Assembly: GCA_020634395.1 (NCBI GenBank)
Contig: JACKBU010000023.1
Coordinates: 23,744-87,743, forward strand
Reading direction: 5' to 3'
DNA length: 64,000 bases
From: Ardenticatenaceae bacterium
GTDB taxonomy: Bacteria; Chloroflexota; Anaerolineae; Promineifilales; Promineifilaceae
Position numbers and translations under genes: made by a program. Below, in pieces: positions 59,901 to 64,000 of this stretch; the stretch's first letter is position 1, and the number at the start of each line of letters is the position of its first letter. The notes beneath the pieces are model-generated. The model did no database searches and was not told the origin of the DNA. It saw only the letters and a list, made by a program, of their open reading frames with translations.

Positions 59901-60835
59901 CCAAAGGCGGCATACAGATAGCTGCCCTTGTCGCCGATGGTGAGCTGGATCAGGGTGCCTTCGTAAAGCCGTAAGATAGCTTGTGCCTGGCGTAAAAAGA
60001 TGTCGAGCTGTTCCCGGCCTTGATCTGTCTCATAGCTAATGCCGGTAAACCGCAGGAACAGGGCAACCACTGGGCGCAGTTCGGTGAGGAAGACACCCTG
60101 ACCCGCCTGTTCGCGGGCAAACACGGCCGTATTCACCCATTCCCCCAGTTCATCCGCCGTCAGTTGGCGCAAGGGCGGCGCGGCTGGCACGGCCTGCGCC
60201 CCGTTTACGAGCCCGCTGAGTACGGCAAAACGCTCCTGCGCCACTGTACGCCATGTCTCCACTTGCACCTGATCCCCAAGTTCTTGAAAAGTGGCTTCAT
60301 CCACCACAATGTCTCCCCGGTTGGCGAGGTGCTCGGCAGTGGATAGGCGGACAATGGTGTGTCCGGCCAGTGTGTCCCAGAGCTGATCCGCCGGGTCGCC
60401 TACCACAAACCGCCGCGCCGGGCCGGTCGTCACGGCAACCTTCAATCCCAAATCGGGAAACTGGCGCAGGACAGCTTGAAGAGCAAAGGCTGAAGTAACC
60501 GCCCGCCAGGTTGGCGACTGATTTTCGCCGCCAGGCTCCCCCCCAGAATCTACTCGCTCATCAAACCAGCACGTCATCGCATCTCCGGCAAAGCCGATGA
60601 CGCTGCCGCCAAACCGTTCCACTTCGGCGATGAGGGCGGCGTACACGGCGTTGATTGTGCGGGTTAGATCTTCAATGCCGCGGCGTGGCCCGAGAGAACG
60701 CGTTAGCTTTTCGGTCAGGGGAGTGAAACCGGAGATGTCGGCGAAGAGAGCCGCGCCAGTGGTGGACTCAGGCAGTGTTTCTCCGCGCGCCAGGGCACGC
60801 AGCCGATCCTGGGGAAGAAAGGTTATAAGAGACAT
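56891..60835 (-). CDS. Soluble-adenylyl-cyclase-like protein: two cyclase domains, AAA ATPase, TPR repeats
   Basis: A 1314-residue cytoplasmic protein. The first class III cyclase domain (about 25-215) keeps both metal-binding aspartates, D33 in FADISGF and D85 in GFAGDAM. The second (about 255-425) has lost the first one (FLRFTGI) but keeps the GD near 301 and GVLGDEVNLAARLM. An AAA-type NTPase follows, with AEAGLGKSRLVAEV near 475 and LIVIEDLHWVDILS near 650. About ten TPR repeats then fill residues 860-1250, several with GDKRG or GDKMG turns. The order equals that of mammalian sAC, suggesting a signalling enzyme with one active and one degenerate half. The start is ATG 60835, behind AGGGGTT-like text; no receptor domain is present. 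Confidence 0.9.
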   Translation of the reverse strand: MSLITFLPQDRLRALARGETLPESTTGAALFADISGFTPLTEKLTRSLGPRRGIEDLTRTINAVYAALIAEVERFGGSVIGFAGDAMTCWFDERVDSGGEPGGENQSPTWRAVTSAFALQAVLRQFPDLGLKVAVTTGPARRFVVGDPADQLWDTLAGHTIVRLSTAEHLANRGDIVVDEATFQELGDQVQVETWRTVAQERFAVLSGLVNGAQAVPAAPPLRQLTADELGEWVNTAVFAREQAGQGVFLTELRPVVALFLRFTGISYETDQGREQLDIFLRQAQAILRLYEGTLIQLTIGDKGSYLYAAFGAPVAHEDDARRAMKTALDLRRSAQTLPYLEPVQIGLTRGVMRTGAYGGATRRTYGVLGDEVNLAARLMTTAGPGEILVSGQVHKAVREAFAFEPRPPLRMKGKAEPLPVFAVTGERQQRAIRLQEPTYALPMVGRQEELQTIEAKLDLAAAGQSQIIGIVAEAGLGKSRLVAEVIRSARRKGFVGYGGTCQSDGIHTPYLPWKTIWQAFFDVNPEMPIRRQIRYLEGEIEDRAPDRVEAMPLLNVVLDLHIPENEFTQNLEPKNRQSALHALLEDCLKAQAEDEPTLIVIEDLHWVDILSHGLLEGLANALAQHAVCFVLAYRPPELLRLQEPRLEALPQFTKVELRELTGAEAESAIRAKLAQLYPARGGTLPTGLVEALMARAQGNPFYLEELLNYVRDRGLDPSDLNRIELPNSLHTLILSRIDQLSEQEKTTLRVASIIGRLFRAAWLNGYYPDLGAMPQVKQVLDQLDELEITPLDSEPELIYLFKHIVTHEVTYRSLPFTTRARLHEQLARYLEEADAPVEAIAFHYEQSENKEKQCEYLRKAGKAAQKNYANEDALAYYGTLLPLLTEAKEQTQIYLKRGKVLQLIGRWDDAEADYRAALDAARDDRRLMASACCALGELNNHRGDYAAALDWLAQAKEALTAVEDTPLLTQAVITTGFVWQRKGAYAQAQESFHEGLALARQGDDKFNMAEALNGMGLVANLQSDLAAAQTLFEESLSLRRAIGDKRGLAGALNNLGIIADSQGNYALGRARYEESLALMREIGDKRHVAFSTANLGLLAFGRSDFYTARALCEESLALFRELGDKMGLTGSLANLGNVALAQGDYPAAQAYFEEALAWCQKMDEKTFMAYALLGLGLVELAENKPGADGYILESLKLRWESGEQLEQTSNLVGMAAFALQKGNPLYAAQLLGTVEAALQALQATIELDIIHFYAQTVAKVQEQLDEAAWRGAWEEGGQWGLAEVVERVLETAVTPNSSSQESFNSRLPDHPFS

Positions 60836-60979
60836 GGCGGTGGGATTGTTTCTATCAATGATTTTTGATCGTTTTTCTTTTGGGCATCTGTCGCATCTGT
60901 GACGATACCATCATTCTAGAGCACAATCGCCCTGCCGATCAACCCCTGGAGGAGATTTGCGGTGACCAGGACGCGGGAA

Positions 60980-61378
60980 TCAGGAATTTTTCAGGGAAAC
61001 GGCCGTTACCTCTTTAGGCCGCCACAGCCATAGCAAAATGATGAACATGGTGGCGTTAAACATGGGAAAAGCTGACAGCGCCAGCCCCACCACGCCCGTT
61101 GCCGTGTAGAAAACGCCCACCGCTAAATCCACTGCCTGAATAAAAATCATGTTGTTGATCCAGAACGTGTGCTTCTCCGGCGCGCGGGCAATAAAAAACA
61201 TGCCCGCCCCATACGCCAGAAAGCGGGCCGCCAGCATACCCAGCGGATAGGCGATGTCTGCTTCCGGTGTTGAATAGCCGAGCAGCGCCAGAAAGCTTAG
61301 CGGCGCAAACAAATACAGCAGCCCCAGGACAATTTGCACGCTGCCAATCACCCATAACAAAACTCTTAATCGTCTCAT
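60980..61378 (-). CDS. Small four-helix membrane protein
   Basis: A 132-residue protein with four hydrophobic segments (about 8-32, 45-63, 72-92 and 97-118) and a short basic end. FAPLSFLALLGYSTPEADI and LAARFLAYGAGMFFIARAP are distinctive. It resembles DUF4345-like membrane proteins, but I am not certain of the family. ATG 61378 follows AAAAAGGAGC. Upstream lies a perfect 11-bp AT-rich inverted repeat (61419-61445). The Rrf2-type regulator gene is just beyond that on the same strand, so the pair is probably controlled together. Confidence 0.65.
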   Translation of the reverse strand: MRRLRVLLWVIGSVQIVLGLLYLFAPLSFLALLGYSTPEADIAYPLGMLAARFLAYGAGMFFIARAPEKHTFWINNMIFIQAVDLAVGVFYTATGVVGLALSAFPMFNATMFIILLWLWRPKEVTAVSLKNS

Positions 61379-61418
61379 TTTTCATGCTCCTTTTTGGTAA
61401 AACCAATTAAATATAAAT

Positions 61419-61445
61419 AAACTATATATTAATTATATATAGTTT
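61419..61445. promoter_or_regulatory. AT-rich inverted repeat, candidate Rrf2-type operator
   Basis: AAACTATATAT (61419-61429) and ATATATAGTTT (61435-61445) are perfect inverted 11-base arms around TAATT. It lies between the regulator gene and the small membrane protein gene. Its half-site ATATATAGTT recurs exactly at 61936-61945, upstream of the regulator gene. Two matching sites suggest autoregulation and control of the membrane protein. Confidence 0.7.
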
Positions 61446-61468
61446 TCGGCAAAAAATTTGGCGGCAGG

Positions 61469-61897
61469 CTAAGCATTCAAAATCGTCAGCAAGTCGGCAA
61501 TAGTGGTTTGTGCCAGCCGATTTTGCATGGCCGCTTCCGCTTCATTGAGGACGTTCAGAATGGCGCTTTGGGCGCGCGTGGGCTTCTCGCCGGTAACGCC
61601 CAGCTCAAAATCGTGCCGGAAGAGCGCCTTGCCCGACTCGATGGCGGTAAAGACGTCCAGAATGGTTACCTCGGCCGGGGGCAGGGCCAGCCGTACGCCG
61701 CCTTTGGCTCCTTCGCGTGTCTCGATGATGCCGGCGCTGGCCAGACTGCCCAGGATTTTTACGGCCGTTGGTCGGGCAATGTTCAGCGCTGCAGACAGTT
61801 CTTTGGTGGGTACAAAGTCGTAGAAGCCTTGCTCTACTTTGTCCCCCACAAAAAGTACGGTGACAATCGCCTGTGAGAATGAAAGTGAATAGCTCAT
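61469..61897 (-). CDS. Rrf2-family transcriptional regulator without cysteines
   Basis: A 142-residue protein with an Rrf2-type winged helix: FVPTKELSAALNIARPTAVK, then ILGSLASAGIIETREGAKGG and VRLALPPAEVTILDVFTAIE. Rrf2 proteins such as IscR and NsrR use three cysteines for an iron-sulfur cluster; this sequence has no cysteine at all. It should therefore sense something else or act through protein partners, as CymR does. The start ATG at 61897 has a weak site. AT-rich operator half-sites flank the gene. It is divergent from the hydrolase gene. Confidence 0.88.
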   Translation of the reverse strand: MSYSLSFSQAIVTVLFVGDKVEQGFYDFVPTKELSAALNIARPTAVKILGSLASAGIIETREGAKGGVRLALPPAEVTILDVFTAIESGKALFRHDFELGVTGEKPTRAQSAILNVLNEAEAAMQNRLAQTTIADLLTILNA

Positions 61898-61935
61898 AAC
61901 CTAAATCGGTAAAATCGTTTAATGATGTATAAAGT

Positions 61936-61945
61936 ATATATAGTT
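61936..61945. promoter_or_regulatory. Second copy of the Rrf2-type operator half-site
   Basis: ATATATAGTT at 61936-61945 is identical to the right arm of the inverted repeat at 61419-61445. It stands 39 bases upstream of the regulator's start. Its left partner is poorly conserved, so it may be a weaker site. Confidence 0.5.
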
Positions 61946-62092
61946 AAGATATTTTGTCAATAAGCAAATGTGGAGGATGGGAGACCAATCTTCCCGCAAA
62001 ACAATACCTCTCACCATACTTTCGTGCCTGTACGCGCATACGACCGTGCAGCTATGCTTCAGACATCACAGAGGTTTTGAAAGGAGCAGGAA

Positions 62093-63352
62093 ATGTTTAT
62101 GCATAAGAAGCTGGTCTTTGGTTTGTTTGCGATTTTGGTGGCCGCAGCATTATTTTGGGGGAACAGGCCGCAAAAGTGCGCCGATGCGATTTGCGCCCAA
62201 AAGCATTCCGATGCGCCGACCTACGGAGTGCCCGGCGGGCATCCCGTTGGTCTTCGTGCCCTGGCAATGGATGAGGATCCCCGATTGAAGTTGTCGCTCT
62301 GGTATCCGGCTGTGGAAGGCGTGGGGCCGGGAACGGCCGTGGGGCCGGGAACGGCCTATGCCTACCAGGTCAAATTGCCGGCCGTCGGCGCCGTCACTCT
62401 GGCTACCGATGAGGGCTATGCCATGCCCCAGGCAGCCTCCGATCTTTCCGCTGGGCCATACCCACTCGTTATCCTATCGCCGGGGTTTGCCATGAGCGGC
62501 TCCAGCTATGGCTGGTTGGCCGAGCATCTGGCATCGTATGGCTTTGTGGTGCTGGCCCCTGAGCATGACGAGCGGATGAATCCGGAGAGTGGCTTGTGGC
62601 AGGCGGCCGCAAAACGGCCGCAAGAAATTCAGGCCGTTTTCGCCTATGTTGATGCCCAGGTGCAGCCGGGGGGCGAACTGGCCGGGTTGGTTGATCCAGA
62701 AACTGTGGCTGTAGTGGGCCATTCCTACGGCGGCTACACGGCTTTGGTGGCGGCCGGAGCACGCATCGATTCGGCCAGCTTTGCGGCGCATTGTGAAGAA
62801 GCAGCGCGCGAAAACCATCCTGCCGCCTGGCTGTGTGATATGCTGCTGCCGCATATGTCGGACATGGCTGACCTTGCCGGGCTTGATGCTGTTCCGGAAG
62901 GACTTTGGCCCGACTGGTCTGATCCCCGGGTAGATGCCATGATATCAATGGCCGGAGACGCTTTTTTCTTTGGCGACACTGGATTGGCGGAAATTGACGT
63001 GCCTGTGTTGGCGATGGGCGGTACGGCCGATAACGATTCTCCCTACCAGTGGAGCACGCAGCCGTCCTATGAACAGGTTGCCAGCCCACGCAAAGCGCGC
63101 CTGACCCTAAACGAAGCAGAGCACATGATTTTTACCAATCCCTGCGCCTCCGTTCGCTGGTACGCCATACCCCTGGCGGGTGAGTTTTGCAGCGATGCTG
63201 TCTGGGACCGGCAGGAGGCCCATGGTGTTATCAGCCATTTCGCGACGGCGTTTTTGCTGGCAGAGCTCAAGCAGGACACCCATGCCACGGCCGTTTTAGC
63301 CCCGGAGCGCGTAGAGTTTCCTCAGATGGATTATGCGGCACAGGGTTACTAA
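62093..63352 (+). CDS. Alpha/beta hydrolase (dienelactone hydrolase / PAF-acetylhydrolase-like), exported
   Basis: A 419-residue protein with an N-terminal hydrophobic signal or anchor (LVFGLFAILVAAALFWG). Its alpha/beta hydrolase fold has LVILSPGFAMSGSSYGWLAE (oxyanion region), the nucleophile elbow VVGHSYGGYTAL, the acid region VPVLAMGGTADND and the histidine in LNEAEHMIF. The Ser-Asp-His set resembles platelet-activating-factor acetylhydrolases and dienelactone hydrolases. The substrate is unknown. An exact 18-base tandem duplication (62321-62356) repeats VGPGTA. ATG 62093 follows AAGGAGCAGGAA. It stands alone between divergent Rrf2 and convergent channel genes. Confidence 0.85.
   Translation: MFMHKKLVFGLFAILVAAALFWGNRPQKCADAICAQKHSDAPTYGVPGGHPVGLRALAMDEDPRLKLSLWYPAVEGVGPGTAVGPGTAYAYQVKLPAVGAVTLATDEGYAMPQAASDLSAGPYPLVILSPGFAMSGSSYGWLAEHLASYGFVVLAPEHDERMNPESGLWQAAAKRPQEIQAVFAYVDAQVQPGGELAGLVDPETVAVVGHSYGGYTALVAAGARIDSASFAAHCEEAARENHPAAWLCDMLLPHMSDMADLAGLDAVPEGLWPDWSDPRVDAMISMAGDAFFFGDTGLAEIDVPVLAMGGTADNDSPYQWSTQPSYEQVASPRKARLTLNEAEHMIFTNPCASVRWYAIPLAGEFCSDAVWDRQEAHGVISHFATAFLLAELKQDTHATAVLAPERVEFPQMDYAAQGY
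62321..62356 (+). repeat. Exact 18-base tandem duplication inside the hydrolase gene
   Basis: GTGGGGCCGGGAACGGCC occurs twice without a gap (62321-62338, 62339-62356), giving VGPGTA twice in a surface loop before the fold. The identity suggests a recent slippage event. The first junction makes a full ACGGCCGT palindrome. Confidence 0.9.
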
Positions 63353-63392
63353 ACCCGATTCTCGCAAACCTATAGGCCAATAGGCGAGCAGT

Positions 63393-64000
63393 TTAGCGGA
63401 GTGCTAGGGCGGCCGGGATGGTCAGCATCCACGAAAGTTTGCCCAGCTCGGGATTGATGAAGGTGAGGCCAATCGAAAGCAGGAAGACGATTGGCGTGGT
63501 CAGGATGGAGAGCAGGTTACGACGCGCGACCCGCCTGTCCATTTTTCTATCGACCAGCCGATTTTCCCAGGTAGCGTACCACCACAGCAGGGCCGAAAGC
63601 AGCCCGGTCGCGGTAATTGTTAGCGCATAAAAAATTGTTGCCGTGCGGTTGCCATTCTCGCTAATGACTGAGGTGGGGAAGGGGATGAAGGCGATGGCCA
63701 TCAAGAAAAAAAGGTTCAGCAAGAGCAGCCGGTTGTCGTAGCGGGTGATGAGCGAGAAGCGGCGATGGTGGGCGATCCAAAAGTTGCCAATCACGAGAAA
63801 GCTGATGATAAAGCTCAAATATTTGGGCCAGATGGCCAGCAGGTTGGCTTGAAGCTGCTGGTTGGTAAGATGGGCGGCCTCAACCGGCAGGCGAATTTCC
63901 AGGGCCAGCAGGGTGATGGCGATGGCAAAGACAGCGTCACTGAACAGAACGAGGCGTTCCAGCCCCATTTCGTTATCAAAAACGGCCGTACGTCTTTCTC
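63393..64000 (-). CDS. TMEM175/DUF1211-family potassium channel-like protein (start outside window)
   Basis: A membrane protein with six hydrophobic segments. It has the family's helix-1 signature LERLVLFSDAVFAIAITLLA, whose FSD motif lines the pore in TMEM175 channels. About 200 residues are visible, which fits a single-repeat bacterial member that assembles as a tetramer. An ATG at 63968 opens MGLERLV, but it has no ribosome-binding site and the frame stays open to the window edge (ERTAVFDNE), so the true start probably lies beyond 64000. It is convergent with the hydrolase gene. Confidence 0.88.
   Translation of the reverse strand, partial: ERRTAVFDNEMGLERLVLFSDAVFAIAITLLALEIRLPVEAAHLTNQQLQANLLAIWPKYLSFIISFLVIGNFWIAHHRRFSLITRYDNRLLLLNLFFLMAIAFIPFPTSVISENGNRTATIFYALTITATGLLSALLWWYATWENRLVDRKMDRRVARRNLLSILTTPIVFLLSIGLTFINPELGKLSWMLTIPAALALR

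Larger units (their letters stand above)
1..64000. repeat. Highly iterated palindrome ACGGCCGT, dispersed over the window
   Basis: The self-complementary octamer ACGGCCGT recurs about 125 times by my manual count, roughly once per 500 bases, often as the 10-mer AACGGCCGTT. At about 57% GC one or two copies would be expected. Copies lie in genes of both orientations and in all three reading frames, giving Thr-Ala-Val, Asn/Asp-Gly-Arg or Arg-Pro in the proteins, and also between genes. Examples are 2153-2160, 3903-3910 with 3914-3921, 8470-8477 with 8480-8487, and 33571-33578 with 33589-33596. The central CGGCCG is an EagI-type site and GGCC a HaeIII-type site. The pattern resembles HIP1 (GCGATCGC) of cyanobacteria; the function is unknown. 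Confidence 0.95.

Overview
The window looks like a chromosomal segment of a Chloroflexota bacterium, probably a filamentous Anaerolineae/Ardenticatenia-type lineage. The phylum call is my inference. It rests on many secreted or membrane proteins with long Thr/Pro-rich linkers, FN3-like modules carrying a W-x-T-x-T-E-L-(N/D)-T-A-G-F signature, a DUF4012 protein, C25 (gingipain-like) peptidases and a C-terminal VYLPxIxK-type ending. There are no rRNA or tRNA genes, CRISPR arrays or insertion sequences that I can support. The most striking whole-window feature is an 8-bp palindrome, ACGGCCGT, often extended to AACGGCCGTT. I counted about 125 copies by eye, where one or two are expected by chance. 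It behaves like the HIP1 octamer of cyanobacteria.

Layout. 1-1.9 kb: 5' part of clpC and an S1-type ribosomal protein gene, both on the minus strand. 2-4 kb: a polytopic membrane protein. 4-22.3 kb: a long minus-strand array, read from right to left. It starts with a small membrane protein, a Wzc-type tyrosine autokinase, an FN3 membrane protein, a PqqD-like protein, a large C25 peptidase, a second FN3 protein and a second C25 peptidase (a lipoprotein). It continues with a flippase-like protein, a family-2 glycosyltransferase, a DUF4012 protein, an SH3 protein, an MFS transporter, a glutaminyl cyclase and another MFS transporter. Many of the junctions overlap by 1-4 bases, so this is probably one or two operons for building and processing the cell surface. 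22.5-26.8 kb: radA, then sppA with a GH99-like/LysM glycosidase. 26.97-29.4 kb: rpsF-ssb-rpsR and a SurA-like protein. 30-32.7 kb: sucC-sucD-rsmD. 32.7-35.4 kb: a Thr/Pro-rich membrane protein, punA and a tyrosine recombinase. 35.8-39.1 kb: a cyclic-2,3-diphosphoglycerate-synthetase-like NTPase, a CDP-alcohol phosphatidyltransferase and CDP-glucose 4,6-dehydratase. 39.2-41.4 kb: a FadJ-type beta-oxidation enzyme.

41.6-56.3 kb: a carbohydrate-utilisation locus. It holds a DUF6194 protein, a sulfatase, a LacI-family regulator behind a strong promoter with a perfect 12-bp inverted repeat, an ABC sugar importer (binding protein and two permeases, no ATPase), GH51, GH2, a GH43 lipoprotein and GH127. 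Together these suggest uptake and cleavage of arabinose-containing plant polysaccharides or arabinosylated glycoproteins. 56.4-61 kb: a small unknown protein convergent with a 1314-residue protein that combines two cyclase domains, an AAA-type ATPase domain and TPRs, like soluble adenylyl cyclase. 61-64 kb: a small membrane protein and a cysteine-free Rrf2-type regulator sharing an AT-rich operator motif, an alpha/beta hydrolase, and a TMEM175-type channel cut by the window edge.

The best candidate for an undescribed system is the paired C25 peptidase / FN3 / PqqD / tyrosine kinase / glutaminyl cyclase array at 4-22 kb. Its parts resemble maturation components known from Bacteroidota secretion, but the setting is a Chloroflexota-like surface-polysaccharide operon.
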